Shown: positions 9,735 to 19,656, counted from the stretch's first letter. The stretch: DNA of 64,000 bases from Lachnospiraceae bacterium (GCA_017434885.1 JAFSGE010000025.1:186001-250000), one strand, 5' to 3'. Notes: generated by a model not told the origin, from the sequence alone. Made by a program: numbers and translations.

Positions 9735-10561
9735 GCGGAAACGAAAAGGCCCCTTTGATTCAGGTAGAAAATTTAAAAAAATATTATCCGGTAAAGGGCG
9801 GAATGATTCCTCATATAACCGGTTATGTGAAAGCAGTTGATGATATCAGTTTTGCGGTCATGCAGGGAGAAGTTCTTGGACTTGTAGGAGAATCCGGTTG
9901 CGGAAAGTCTACTGTAGGAAGACAGCTGATAGGGCTTGAAAAGCCCACAGAAGGTAAGGTTCTTTATAAGGGGCGAAACCTTACTGAATTTGATAAAAAA
10001 GAAATGCAGGCGGTGAGAACCAAACTACAGATGGTGTTTCAAGATTCTTATTCTTCTTTAAATCCCAGAAAACATATTTATGAAATTCTTGCACAACCCA
10101 TGTTATATCACAACATAGCGGATAAAGGAAATGTGGAGAAGAAGATAGGTGAAATTTTAGATATGGTGGGACTTCCTAAAAGTACTTTGGGAAGATATCC
10201 CCATGAGTTTTCCGGCGGACAAAGGCAGAGAATCGGCATTGCAAAAGCGCTTTCTTTAAATCCGGAATTTATCGTGTGCGATGAACCGGTCAGCGCGCTT
10301 GATGTTTCCATTCAGGCGCAGATTTTAAATTTGCTAAAAAGTTTGCAGAAGGAATTGGGGCTTACGATTCTTTTTATCGGACACGGACTGGCAACGGTGA
10401 ATTATATCAGTGACCGGATTGCGGTAATGAATAACGGAAGAATTGTGGAAATAAGCCGGGCGGAGGAATTGTTTTCAAATCCGGTACATCCTTACACAAA
10501 AACACTGATTAGCGCTGCACCGATGCCTATCGTCAGAAGGGAGAATATCGGCAATGGGTAA
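9731..10561 (+). CDS. Oligopeptide/nickel-type ABC transporter ATP-binding protein (OppF/DppF-like)
   Basis: Second ATPase subunit, 276 residues from the ATG at 9731. This start is chosen because an AAGGAAGGGGG ribosome site precedes it and it forms an ATGA overlap with the previous gene; an ATG at 9698 is less likely. It shows Walker A (GESGCGKS), the Q-loop (VFQDSYSSLNPR), the signature FSGGQRQRI and Walker B (FIVCDEPVSALD). It lacks the long cysteine-rich tail of its partner. One small departure is GHGL at the switch region, where most relatives have SHDL; the histidine is kept. The stop overlaps the next gene by eight bases. Confidence 0.95.
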   Translation: MSGNEKAPLIQVENLKKYYPVKGGMIPHITGYVKAVDDISFAVMQGEVLGLVGESGCGKSTVGRQLIGLEKPTEGKVLYKGRNLTEFDKKEMQAVRTKLQMVFQDSYSSLNPRKHIYEILAQPMLYHNIADKGNVEKKIGEILDMVGLPKSTLGRYPHEFSGGQRQRIGIAKALSLNPEFIVCDEPVSALDVSIQAQILNLLKSLQKELGLTILFIGHGLATVNYISDRIAVMNNGRIVEISRAEELFSNPVHPYTKTLISAAPMPIVRRENIGNG

Positions 10562-11501
10562 ATACATTATAAAACGTATTTTGATAGCAATTCCTGTGCT
10601 GATCGGTATTACGGTAATTGATTATGTCATTATGTGTCTGGCGGGAAGTCCTCTGGAAATGTTACAGGGACCGAGAGTTTCCCAGGCCACATTAGAGGCA
10701 AAAGAAATTGCGCTTGGACTGGATAAACCGGTTTTTGTGCAGTATTTTATATGGCTGTCTCAGCTTTTACAGGGAAACATGGGATATTCCATGAAATCTT
10801 ATGAGCCGGTCAGCAGTATGATAGCTTCCCGTTTGGGGCCTACATTACTTTTGATGGGAGCTTCGCTTCTGGTCAGTTTGATGATTGCAATTCCGGCGGG
10901 GATTTACAGTGCAATACATCAATATTCAAAGGGAGATTATGCGGTGGTTACGTTCTCTTTTTTGGGAAGCAGTATCCCCGGTTTCTTTTTGGCGCTTTTG
11001 TTGATTTATGTTTTTACGGTGAAACTGGGATGGCTTCCGTCAAGCGGTATGACGACATTGGGTACGGAAGGCGGCTTTTGGGATGTTGCAAAGCATATGG
11101 TAATGCCGGTACTGGTGCTTGCCTTTTCACTGGCAGGAAGTAACATCAGGTATATCAGAAGCAGTATGCTTGAAATTTTAGAGAAAGATTATCTTCGTAC
11201 GGCAAGGGCTAAAGGAATCGGAAGATTTAAAGTCATTTATAAGCATGCGCTTCGCAATGCCCTGGTGAGTATTGTAACGGTAATCGGCATGCACATTCCC
11301 ATGTTGTTTGGCGGTGCGGTGATTATTGAACAGGTATTTTCCTGGCCGGGAATCGGTCTCATGACTATGAGTGCCATTACAGCAAGAGACTATCCTGTGA
11401 TTATGGGGGTATGTCTGTTATCTGCCATCGTGGTGTTGCTTGCAAATTTGATTACGGATATCGTGTATGCGTTGGTAGATCCTACGATTTCGCTTAATTA
11501 G
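10554..11501 (+). CDS. ABC transporter permease (OppB/DppB-like)
   Basis: Membrane permease of 315 residues with six hydrophobic segments. The long extracytoplasmic stretch after helix 1 and the cytoplasmic coupling loop (RTARAKGIGRFKVIYKHALRNAL) are hallmarks of the OppB/DppB branch. The gene begins inside the end of the OppF-like gene, so the two are translationally coupled. It pairs with the following OppC-like permease to form the channel. Confidence 0.95.
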   Translation: MGKYIIKRILIAIPVLIGITVIDYVIMCLAGSPLEMLQGPRVSQATLEAKEIALGLDKPVFVQYFIWLSQLLQGNMGYSMKSYEPVSSMIASRLGPTLLLMGASLLVSLMIAIPAGIYSAIHQYSKGDYAVVTFSFLGSSIPGFFLALLLIYVFTVKLGWLPSSGMTTLGTEGGFWDVAKHMVMPVLVLAFSLAGSNIRYIRSSMLEILEKDYLRTARAKGIGRFKVIYKHALRNALVSIVTVIGMHIPMLFGGAVIIEQVFSWPGIGLMTMSAITARDYPVIMGVCLLSAIVVLLANLITDIVYALVDPTISLN

Positions 11502-11516
11502 GAGAAGTAATAATAT

Positions 11517-12392
11517 ATGACAAAGAAGAAAATAACAAATCCGGCGAGTGAAAGTTATTTGCAGACCGTGTTTCGCCGTTTCAGGAGACACAGGCTTGCC
11601 ATGGCAGGAGTAGCTGTTTTGGTGATGCTTGGCGGGATGGCACTTTTGGCGCCGGTAATTGCACCTTATGACCCGGATGCGATAGTGGGGACTTTTGCAG
11701 GTGCACCGAACAAGGAGCATATATTGGGAACAGACCAAATCGGAAGAGATGTGTTTAGCAGACTTTTGTATGCAACCAGAGTATCCCTTCTGGTGGGGGT
11801 GATGGCGACACTGATTTCCACGGTGATTGGTGTTGTTTTGGGCCTTGTTGCCGGCTATTTTGGCGGCGTGATTGATATGGTAATTATGCGTTTTACGGAC
11901 GTGGTGATGTCCTTTCCGTATATTTTACTTGTACTTGTGGCGGCATCCATCTTTAAGCCGGGGATGTGGAGCATTATTTTGATTCTGGGTTTTGTGGACT
12001 GGCCGGGAATTACACGGCTTGTCAGAGGAAATGTCTTAAACTTAAGAGAAACAAATTTTGTAAAAAGTGATATTGTGGCAGGGATGCCTACGTGGCATGT
12101 TTTGTTTTCGGAAATTTTGCCAAACACAGTGGCGCCGATTCTGGTGTATGCTACTTCTGTGCTTGCCTTGTCCATGCTTGATGAGGCCGCACTGAGTTTC
12201 CTTGGAATGGGAGTGCAACCGCCTACGGCGAGCCTTGGAAATATGTTAAACGGTGCAGAATCGCTTACCGTACTGACCAGACAGCCGTGGCTGTGGATTC
12301 CGGCGGGGGTGGTGATTATTCTTTTGGTGGTGGCAATTAATTTTATCGGAGATGCGCTGCGGGATGCGCTTGACCCGAAAGGAAAAGGATAA
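11517..12392 (+). CDS. ABC transporter permease (OppC/DppC-like)
   Basis: Second permease, 291 residues. It has the OppC_N segment near the start (FRRHRLAMAGVAVLVML), the conserved GTDQIGRDVFSRLLYATRVSL loop and the coupling motif near residues 180-215. It ends the importer operon at 12392, five bases from the end of the convergent response-regulator gene. No clear terminator is visible in that tiny gap. Confidence 0.95.
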   Translation: MTKKKITNPASESYLQTVFRRFRRHRLAMAGVAVLVMLGGMALLAPVIAPYDPDAIVGTFAGAPNKEHILGTDQIGRDVFSRLLYATRVSLLVGVMATLISTVIGVVLGLVAGYFGGVIDMVIMRFTDVVMSFPYILLVLVAASIFKPGMWSIILILGFVDWPGITRLVRGNVLNLRETNFVKSDIVAGMPTWHVLFSEILPNTVAPILVYATSVLALSMLDEAALSFLGMGVQPPTASLGNMLNGAESLTVLTRQPWLWIPAGVVIILLVVAINFIGDALRDALDPKGKG

Positions 12393-12397
12393 TGAAA

Positions 12398-13117
12398 TTA
12401 TAATAAACGATAATCTTTGGTATCGTATTTCATATAGGCCAATTGGAAGGATTTCCATTTTCTGCGGGAAACAGGTATTTTTTCTCCGTTTGCCAAAGTG
12501 ATGACCTGATTTGCAAAGCTGACTACGTGAGCCAGATTCACAAGGTATTTGCTGTGGCATCTGAAAAAAGTATTGGAGGAGAGACGCATCTCCCACTGCA
12601 ACAGACTTTCGTCACAGAAAAACATGTCATTTTTAGTCCAAAGTTCACTTTTGCCGGACTGTGCCGTAAAATAGCAAATATCGCGGATGGCGATGTTATG
12701 GGGAATGCCGCGTCGCATGATGGAAATACTTTCCCGTAGTTGCAATTCTTCCATGCTGACCGTCAGATAGTCAAACAGTTCACGTTCTTCAATAGGCTTG
12801 GTCATGAAGCGGAACGCTCTTGCTTCGTAGCCTTCTTTATAGCGGTTTTCATAGGCTGTCAGAATGATAAAAATAGTATGTGCGAAATGAGATTTCATTT
12901 TCTTGAGCCAAAGGATACCGTCCTCGGATGTGTCACAGAATTCCAAATCCATAAACACGATGTCGGCAGATTCTCTTTGGAGGTGTGCCCAAACAAGAGA
13001 AGGCTTTGAAAAGTAGAGTAATTCACTGTGTTCATGATGTGTCTCGTCAAATTTCCGTAATAATAATTCTAATTCTTCAAAAATAACTTTTTGGTCGTCG
13101 CATACAATGATTTTCAT
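12398..13117 (-). CDS. LytTR-family response regulator
   Basis: DNA-binding response regulator of 239 residues. The receiver domain (about 1-120) has the acidic pocket DD at 7-8, the phospho-acceptor Asp57 in IVFMDLEF, and the conserved Thr and Lys (ILTAYE, FMTKP). Residues about 135-239 form a LytTR DNA-binding domain (FFRCHSKYLVNLAHV, ANGEKIPVSRRKW), the AgrA/VirR type. It lies 26 bases behind the histidine kinase on the same strand, so the two form a two-component system. Targets usually carry pairs of LytTR half-sites; I could not assign any with confidence here. Confidence 0.93.
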   Translation of the reverse strand: MKIIVCDDQKVIFEELELLLRKFDETHHEHSELLYFSKPSLVWAHLQRESADIVFMDLEFCDTSEDGILWLKKMKSHFAHTIFIILTAYENRYKEGYEARAFRFMTKPIEERELFDYLTVSMEELQLRESISIMRRGIPHNIAIRDICYFTAQSGKSELWTKNDMFFCDESLLQWEMRLSSNTFFRCHSKYLVNLAHVVSFANQVITLANGEKIPVSRRKWKSFQLAYMKYDTKDYRLL

Positions 13118-13143
13118 TTGTGATAAAATCTCCTTTTGGTGTA

Positions 13144-14343
13144 TTAAACAGGAAGATAAACTATGACGGTTATCATGTTGTTTTCTGATTTTATTTCGTG
13201 TCTTCCGTCGTATTTTTCCAGTACATCTTTAATTTTGTGGAGACCGTGTCCGTGATTGCGGTCTTTTGTTTTGCGTTTTGAAAATGCCTCTTGTGTATGT
13301 ACACTGTTTGACATTTCAATGGAAAAATAAGTTTTGCCGCCGGAAAAACGAATGATAATTTCGGGTGGAGCGATTTCGTTTTCGCATTGGCTTGCGGACG
13401 CGATGGCGTTGGACAACATGTTGGAAAACAAAGTGCATAAATCCATTGCGGAAACAGTGTGCAGGGTGGGCAGATTGCCGTGTGTGGTAACTTTAATTTT
13501 GTCATTACAATAGTGCGGCAAATCATGATACAGGATAGCATCAACAATATCGTTTCCCGAAAGGCTGAGCTTTTGCTGGAAAGAAAAGGACTCATCCAAA
13601 TCTTTGAAATAGTTTTGTAATTCATCGGTTTTTCCGGTATTAAAAAGGTACTCCATGCAGATAAAGTGATTCTTAATGTCATGACGGAATTTTCGAAGCT
13701 CTGTATCCATCAAATCCATGTCCTGATAGTATTTTAACTGTTTTTCTATCAGGCGTCTGTTTTCTTCATTACTCTTGGTTGCCTGTCCCAAAAAGCGTTC
13801 GGCAAAAATTTCCACAAACATAATGCACGCCGAAGTCACCACGTACATAAGAATTCGGTAAGCGATTACTTCACTCAATAACGCATCGTTTACCGGCAGG
13901 TAATTTTCGGGATATATGGCATGGGCAATCAGTAAAAAAACAGCATAAGAAAAAATGTTAAAAGCCATTAATCTGCTGTCAAACAAAAAGGCAATAACGG
14001 ACAAAAAGATAAATGTACATTCCCAGACATAATAGGAAGGGAATAAATACAAAATGGCGTTATATTGGATAAACAACAGGATTACAATAAACGCTTTAAC
14101 AAAGCGCAAATGCTCTGATATGTAAGTGGGTTCTTTTTTGTTGCGGTAAATAAAATAGACACCGACTGACATATAAATCATATGACTTACGTCAAACAGT
14201 ATAATTTGTATCCAGGATAAATTAGGATAAAAACCTAAAAACTTGCATGCGGTCCAATAGCTTCCCGCACACATGCACAGTCCGGGAATTAAAACCAGTA
14301 TATACCGATGTACGGACTCCCAATATTTTTTAATAACATTCAT
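13144..14343 (-). CDS. GHKL-type sensor histidine kinase with six-helix membrane sensor (AgrC-like output)
   Basis: Sensor kinase of 399 residues. The start at 14343 is chosen because a TTGGAG site lies seven bases upstream; an in-frame ATG at 14364 has none. Residues about 10-190 contain about six hydrophobic segments. The phospho-acceptor block is RKFRHDIKNHF with His about 221, and the ATP-binding domain at about 280-399 has the N box (NMLSNAIASA) and a glycine block (HGHGLHKIKDVLEKY). This is the AgrC/HATPase_c_5 group that partners LytTR regulators. The membrane domain is plainly similar to that of the divergently encoded methyl-accepting protein, as described among the findings. The signal is unknown. 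Confidence 0.92.
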   Translation of the reverse strand: MNVIKKYWESVHRYILVLIPGLCMCAGSYWTACKFLGFYPNLSWIQIILFDVSHMIYMSVGVYFIYRNKKEPTYISEHLRFVKAFIVILLFIQYNAILYLFPSYYVWECTFIFLSVIAFLFDSRLMAFNIFSYAVFLLIAHAIYPENYLPVNDALLSEVIAYRILMYVVTSACIMFVEIFAERFLGQATKSNEENRRLIEKQLKYYQDMDLMDTELRKFRHDIKNHFICMEYLFNTGKTDELQNYFKDLDESFSFQQKLSLSGNDIVDAILYHDLPHYCNDKIKVTTHGNLPTLHTVSAMDLCTLFSNMLSNAIASASQCENEIAPPEIIIRFSGGKTYFSIEMSNSVHTQEAFSKRKTKDRNHGHGLHKIKDVLEKYDGRHEIKSENNMITVIVYLPV

Positions 14344-14571
14344 GTAAACACTCCAAGTAAACAATACTCCCCAAATTTTATTTTACATTGTAATTGAATT
14401 AATGCAATTACCAAATAACGGTTAATTTTGACCATTTAATATTTAGTGTCTGCGAGGAAGGATGAAATGTAGTATAATAGTACCAAAGATTTCCTGAGAT
14501 TAGTTGTTTGGCAGAATTGCGCAAAGACAACATTCGGATGAAGTACAATGATTGATAAAGGAGAGGTTGGT

Positions 14572-16116
14572 ATGGGAAAGAAAAAAACAGCAGTCGAGGT
14601 ATACTTATCGGCGGTATTTAAGTGGGGACTGCTCATTTTGGTGTGTGCATGTATGTGTGCTACCGTAATGTTCAACACAGAAAAGGTATTTGGATTTTAT
14701 CCCGGTACAAAGTGGATTACTTTGATTTTGTTTGCCGTAATGGATATCTCATTTTTTGTAATGGCACTTATCATTATGAAAACGTCCTTTGACAAAGATG
14801 GTTACCTGAAAGAAGGAAAGCTGAAAATCGGAAAGATTTTTTCGTCGGTGATATTGATTATTCAGTGGAACTACATTTTGTATATGCTTCCTTCCAGAAC
14901 ATTCTGGGGATTTTTATTCTTCTTCCTGATTCTGATAGCTTTTTTCCTGGATATTAAGCTGTTGTTATTCAATGGTTTGGCTTGTATGGGTTCTCTGTTT
15001 ATCGGATGGGCAATCAGAGGAAGCGATTTGATGCCGGTGAAGGATGAACTGTTCCTTGCAGATGTCCTTATGTGTTTGGTAGCGTTGATGTTATCTCTTT
15101 CGGGATTAATTATTTTTGTATTCTTTGTATCACATTTTCTGGTAAATGCAAAGAAGGATGAGCTTGAGAAAAATAACCAGCATGTGATGGGAGTGCTTGA
15201 TTCTGTACAGACGTTATCTGAAAGATTGTTTGCGGCAGGTTCTGCACTTTCCCAGATTTCAGAAACAGAAAGTGCTTCTGCACAGGAACTGGCAGCAACC
15301 AGTGAACAGCTTGTTGAAAGCAGTAATATTCTCAGTGCCAAAACAGATGAGAGTATGGCAAACTTGAGCGAATTGAGTCAGTGGGAACAGGTAGTTGCCG
15401 AAAATGTGGAAAAGGTAGAAAGCACATCAAGAGAGTTACTTGATAAATCCATTGAAAATGAAAAACTTTTAAACAGTTTACATGAAATTAACGGTGAAGT
15501 ATCCGAGTCTATGAAGTTGACAACTGATACTGCACAGAAACTGTCAAGTGCTGTGGAAGAAATCGGAGTTACTTTAAAGTTGATTAATGATATTTCTTCT
15601 TCTACCAACTTGCTTGCGTTAAATGCATCTATTGAGGCGGCAAGAGCAGGTGAAGCAGGCAGAGGCTTTGCGGTAGTTGCTTCCGAGGTGGGAAATCTTG
15701 CAAACAGCACGCAGGAATCCTTAAAGATTGTACAGGCAGTCATTGAAAGAGTACAGAACAATGTAATTGAAATTACCAAACAAATTGAAAATAATGCATC
15801 TAAGTTAGATACACAGAATGAATATTTTGCAGATGTATTTCAGAGTATGCAGGAGATGACAAAGCTTCTGAATACGTCTGTGGATAATATTAACACCATG
15901 GGAGATGCTCACAGCAAGCAGTCAGAGGTAATTAAGAATACGGTATCCATCAACCAGGATATCGCAGAGAGTATCAAAAATGAAAACGAGCAGTTTACTT
16001 GCATTAATGCCATGGCAGAGAGCAATGCAAGCAGTACCTGTGAGGTTTCTACACAGGCAGGCGCTATCAGTGAAATGGTAGATGAAATGAGTAAATTGCT
16101 GAATGCAGATATGTAG
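14572..16116 (+). CDS. Methyl-accepting chemotaxis-type signalling protein with six-helix membrane sensor
   Basis: Protein of 514 residues. The ATG at 14572 follows an AAAGGAGAGG ribosome site; an ATG at 14548 is in frame but has no site. Residues about 15-200 are a polytopic membrane domain rather than the usual periplasmic sensor between two helices, and no HAMP domain is evident. The remainder is a long coiled coil ending in a methyl-accepting signalling domain with the tip [20 protein letters not shown] at about 350-369, the site that binds CheA and CheW. A TATAAT at 14473-14478 could be its -10. Its sensor resembles that of the adjacent kinase. No flagellar or che genes lie nearby. Confidence 0.92.
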   Translation: MGKKKTAVEVYLSAVFKWGLLILVCACMCATVMFNTEKVFGFYPGTKWITLILFAVMDISFFVMALIIMKTSFDKDGYLKEGKLKIGKIFSSVILIIQWNYILYMLPSRTFWGFLFFFLILIAFFLDIKLLLFNGLACMGSLFIGWAIRGSDLMPVKDELFLADVLMCLVALMLSLSGLIIFVFFVSHFLVNAKKDELEKNNQHVMGVLDSVQTLSERLFAAGSALSQISETESASAQELAATSEQLVESSNILSAKTDESMANLSELSQWEQVVAENVEKVESTSRELLDKSIENEKLLNSLHEINGEVSESMKLTTDTAQKLSSAVEEIGVTLKLINDISSSTNLLALNASIEAARAGEAGRGFAVVASEVGNLANSTQESLKIVQAVIERVQNNVIEITKQIENNASKLDTQNEYFADVFQSMQEMTKLLNTSVDNINTMGDAHSKQSEVIKNTVSINQDIAESIKNENEQFTCINAMAESNASSTCEVSTQAGAISEMVDEMSKLLNADM

Positions 16117-16150
16117 GAAATCTTTTTATAAAGGTAAAAGGGGAACGAAA

Positions 16151-16182
16151 AACGGGTTGTCGTTAAGGCAACCCGTTTTTTA
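16151..16182 (+). terminator. Rho-independent terminator of the methyl-accepting protein gene
   Basis: A perfect 9 bp stem (AACGGGTTG / CAACCCGTT) is followed by a T run. Confidence 0.85.
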
Positions 16183-16260
16183 TGCACACTTCAGTATCCA
16201 TGTTAACACATTTAAAAATAAAAGTCTAGTATTTCATTTTATTTTTGATAGACTATAAAT

Positions 16261-16305
16261 ACCAAACGACGTCACGCTTTGCGAGCCGTCTTATTGGACC
16301 AAAAA
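16261..16305 (-). repeat. Palindromic repeat unit (inverted copy of 41819-41863)
   Basis: These 45 bases are the exact reverse complement of 41819-41863. The core unit is 40 bases, bounded on the minus strand by GGTCCAATAAGA and TCGTTTGGT, with an internal hairpin closing on the loop AAA. It lies just upstream of the helicase gene, probably in its leader. Confidence 0.85.
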
Positions 16306-16341
16306 GTTTAGCGGTGCACCTAAAAAAGAAAAGGAGCAGAA

Positions 16342-19300
16342 ATGGAAGTAGAGAAACAACAGGAAAAGGCATATCTGAAAAAGACATTGCAGATAATTAA
16401 ACGGAACATGGAATCCTACGAGGGCGAAGTGAACAAGATGCAGGCAGAAATCGATGAGATGCTGGAGCATTATCATGACAATGATGTGGAGCTTTACACA
16501 GCACTCACCAACACCATTACCATGAAAGATAACATGAAGCGTGCTCTAATGCGGAATCAGAAAGCGCAGAAAAAGCCATATTTCGGCAGAATTGTCTTTT
16601 GGGATGAAACAGAAGAAAAGGAAGAATCACTTTATATCGGCAGAGGCGGAATTTCTGAGGATGCAACACATCAGGTGGTAATTGACTGGCGCGCGCCGGT
16701 TGCAAACGCCTATTATGAGAACGGATTGGGGAGATGCAGCTATCCGGCTCCGGACGGTGGCGACTTTCCCATTGATTTGAAGCTGAAAAGAACTTATGAG
16801 ATTGAGAACGGAAAGCTAATCGATTATTTTGATACGGAGGTTATTGCCAATGATGATTTGCTGACCAAGTATCTGGCAAAGAATAAGCAGGCGGTTTTGG
16901 GGGAAATTATTGCCACTATCCAGAAGGAGCAAAATGAGATTATCCGTAAAAGTCCTTATCACAACATGATTGTTCAGGGTGTTGCCGGTTCGGGAAAGAC
17001 TACAGTCGCCATGCACAGAATTTCTTATATTTTGTATAACTATCAGGAACGGTTTAAGCCGGATGACTTTTATATTGTGGGAAGTAACAGAATATTACTG
17101 GAATACATTACAGGTGTGTTGCCGGATTTGGATGTATACGGAATCAGGCAGATGACCATGGAAGAGCTTTTTGTTCGGCTTCTTTACGAAGATTGGGATG
17201 ACAAAAAGTATCGCATTCGCAGAAATGCGGAAGCGGATTTTGGCAGTAATGTGCGCGGAACCTATGCATGGTTTCATGATTTGGAGGGGTTCTGCAGACG
17301 CTTGGAACAGGAAAAAATACCTGCAAAAACAATATTTTTAAATCCCAAGCAATTTGTGGAGGGACTACAAGACGGAAAGACGGGAGTTTTTGATGAAACT
17401 ATTGGGAAATGTGTAAATCCGAAGGATTTGATTACTATCTTATCTGCTGATGACATAGAGAAATATATTTTACAAAATCCCACGGTGTCTGTTCAGAACA
17501 AAATCAATATGCTGAATGAAAGACTTATCAGTAAACTGAAGGATGAGTTTTTGGGAAAAGGGGTGAAATATACAAAGGAAGAACAAAAGGCTATCATAAG
17601 AGCCTATCGCGGCAGATTTGGCAGGAACATCTGGAAATATTCTATTTTTGACATGTATCATGATTTCCTGATGGAGCAGATAGAAAAAGGAATTATGATT
17701 GAAATTCCCCACAGGGAATTTGATGTTTACGACCTTGCTGCGCTTGCGTATCTCTACAAAAGAGTAAAGGAGACGGAGGTTATCAGTGAAGCCCATCACG
17801 TGGTAATCGATGAGGCACAGGATTTTGGAATGATGGCATATGCGGTTTTGAAATACTGCATTAAGGATTGTACTTACACCATTATGGGTGACGTATCCCA
17901 GAATATTCATTTCGGCTATGGACTGAATGATTGGGAAGAACTTCGGACGTTGATGCTTTCCGGTGAGAGGGCTCATTTCGGCATTCTTAAAAAGAGTTAC
18001 AGAAATACTGTGGAAATTTCTGAATTTGCCATGAATATATTGCATCACGGCAGGTTTGCGGCGTACCCGGCAGAACCGATTATCCGACACGGAAAAGATG
18101 TAGTGGTGCAAAGATGTGATGACAGGGAAGAACTTATAAAGGAGACGGCAGGAATTTGCCGTAAGTGGCTCTCTTCGGGACTTGATACTGTTGCTGTGAT
18201 TTGCAGAAGCGAGAAGGAGGCAAAAAAAGCAGCGGCAGAACTTTCAAAATATGTCAAAGTAGCAGAAAGTGATTTGGAAAAAGCTGTTTATGAAAACGGT
18301 GTCATGGTTTTGCCTGTTGCGTACACGAAGGGTCTTGAGTTTGATGCGGTTTTGATTTTGAATCCGGACAGAGGAGATTATCCTGTGGACGACGGACATG
18401 CCAAGCTTTTGTACGTGGCAGCAACCAGAGCATTACATGAACTATGTGTGTTGTATGAAAGAGATTTGACGGGACTTATTGCAGATCCGGTTCCGGAGAA
18501 AAAAGTTTCCTTTGTACGGGAGAAAGAAGTTGTTCGTAACCAAATTGTGGAAGAGCAGAAAACGTTGAGTCAAGGTGTAAAAGCACAAACAGCTGTAATA
18601 GCGAAGAGAGCGAACCCTGCGGAAACAAAACAGAGAGGAGTAAAACCTAAAGCGGTTATCAAGACTCCGAAACAGATACAACCGAATTCCCAAACAGTAC
18701 TTCTTACAGGTGTGGGAGGAAGCGCGCGTTCCAAGGTTAATATTGTGCGTCCGAAATCTGCGGAGGAGGCAGCAAATGAAAAGTACGGGCGGGATTACAG
18801 CATCTATAACAGAAAATCTGCCAAAATAAATCAGTGTGAGGCAACAGCCGGAAAAACTGTGGAAAAAAACGGACAGGAAAAAAATGCGCCACGGTTTGGC
18901 GATATGCCGGTTACAGAGCAACTTCGCCTGCCGGGACATGCCAAAGCAGATTTGTCGGTAAAGTGGACTATGCGGCAGCCTGACGGACTTTATTTGCAGA
19001 GCCGCTGCGGAGTACTCAGAATTTCGCCGGTTACCAGTGAAATTATTCGTATTACTTTTGCGGTGAAGGGGCAACCGAAAGAAGAGTCTCATGAGAGAAT
19101 AGCATTGCAGACAGCGGAGCGTGCATGGATGTACAAAGATCTTTCAGCTTATGTGGAAGTAGCTACCGATGACATTATTCTGCGGGTTGATAAAAAGAGT
19201 GGTGCGATTACTTACATGGATGAAAATGGAAAGATTTTGCTTTCAGAACGGATAAATGAATGCCGCGTGATAAGCGAGATGTCCGGTAAGGTAAAGGCAT

Positions 19301-19608
19301 GGCAGTTTTTTGACTGGAAAAAGCAAAATCTTTATTGCCCGGGAATTGGGAATCAGGAGGGGTTAAAGCTTTCCGGCAAAGCGTATTATATTTCCGGTGA
19401 TAGAGAAAAAGCGGAACTGCCGTTTCTGCTTTCAGATAAAGGATATGGTATTCTGATTGCTTCCGATGCTCCTGTAATCTGCTGTGACATTTCAGCGTAT
19501 GGTTCTTACTTTGCGGCAGAGGAGAACCAGATAGATTATTATTTTGTTACGGGAAAAGGACAACAGAAGCTTATACAGAATTGTGAAAGGTTATATGGAG
19601 AAAAATAG
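16342..19608 (+). CDS. HelD-like UvrD-superfamily helicase fused to a GH31 N-terminal (mutarotase-like) domain
   Basis: Protein of 1088 residues; the start follows an AAAAGGAG site. Residues about 1-715 are a superfamily-1 helicase of the HelD type: N-terminal coiled coil, Walker A GVAGSGKTT at 213-221, Walker B DEAQ at 490-493, and late motifs (VLPVAYTKGLEFDAV, LLYVAATRA). HelD-type proteins bind RNA polymerase and free stalled complexes. Residues about 716-870 are a basic, low-complexity linker. Residues about 871-1088 match the beta-sandwich that precedes the barrel in GH31 alpha-glucosidases (PDGLYLQSRCGVLRISP, VDKKSGAITYMDENG, ELPFLLSDKGYGIL, DYYFVTG). The catalytic barrel is missing and the frame stays open with no break. 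The helicase call is firm; the domain's role is unknown. Confidence 0.88.
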   Translation: MEVEKQQEKAYLKKTLQIIKRNMESYEGEVNKMQAEIDEMLEHYHDNDVELYTALTNTITMKDNMKRALMRNQKAQKKPYFGRIVFWDETEEKEESLYIGRGGISEDATHQVVIDWRAPVANAYYENGLGRCSYPAPDGGDFPIDLKLKRTYEIENGKLIDYFDTEVIANDDLLTKYLAKNKQAVLGEIIATIQKEQNEIIRKSPYHNMIVQGVAGSGKTTVAMHRISYILYNYQERFKPDDFYIVGSNRILLEYITGVLPDLDVYGIRQMTMEELFVRLLYEDWDDKKYRIRRNAEADFGSNVRGTYAWFHDLEGFCRRLEQEKIPAKTIFLNPKQFVEGLQDGKTGVFDETIGKCVNPKDLITILSADDIEKYILQNPTVSVQNKINMLNERLISKLKDEFLGKGVKYTKEEQKAIIRAYRGRFGRNIWKYSIFDMYHDFLMEQIEKGIMIEIPHREFDVYDLAALAYLYKRVKETEVISEAHHVVIDEAQDFGMMAYAVLKYCIKDCTYTIMGDVSQNIHFGYGLNDWEELRTLMLSGERAHFGILKKSYRNTVEISEFAMNILHHGRFAAYPAEPIIRHGKDVVVQRCDDREELIKETAGICRKWLSSGLDTVAVICRSEKEAKKAAAELSKYVKVAESDLEKAVYENGVMVLPVAYTKGLEFDAVLILNPDRGDYPVDDGHAKLLYVAATRALHELCVLYERDLTGLIADPVPEKKVSFVREKEVVRNQIVEEQKTLSQGVKAQTAVIAKRANPAETKQRGVKPKAVIKTPKQIQPNSQTVLLTGVGGSARSKVNIVRPKSAEEAANEKYGRDYSIYNRKSAKINQCEATAGKTVEKNGQEKNAPRFGDMPVTEQLRLPGHAKADLSVKWTMRQPDGLYLQSRCGVLRISPVTSEIIRITFAVKGQPKEESHERIALQTAERAWMYKDLSAYVEVATDDIILRVDKKSGAITYMDENGKILLSERINECRVISEMSGKVKAWQFFDWKKQNLYCPGIGNQEGLKLSGKAYYISGDREKAELPFLLSDKGYGILIASDAPVICCDISAYGSYFAAEENQIDYYFVTGKGQQKLIQNCERLYGEK

Positions 19609-19613
19609 TGAAA

Positions 19614-19656
19614 CCCGGCAAATAGCGCGCTTGCGTTATTTGCCGGGAGTCTTTTT
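19614..19656 (+). terminator. Rho-independent terminator of the helicase gene
   Basis: An 11 bp stem (CCCGGCAAATA / TATTTGCCGGG) is followed by AGTCTTTTT. It abuts the end of the minus-strand nuclease fragment. Confidence 0.85.

Noticed and set aside
14365-14571. LytTR operator pair or flagellar sigma-28 promoter in the kinase/chemoreceptor gap
   Set aside because: GTTAATTTTGACCATTTAA looks vaguely repeated, but the half-sites do not fit the LytTR consensus at the right spacing, and no TAAA-N15-GCCGATAA element is present. Only a TATAAT could be noted.
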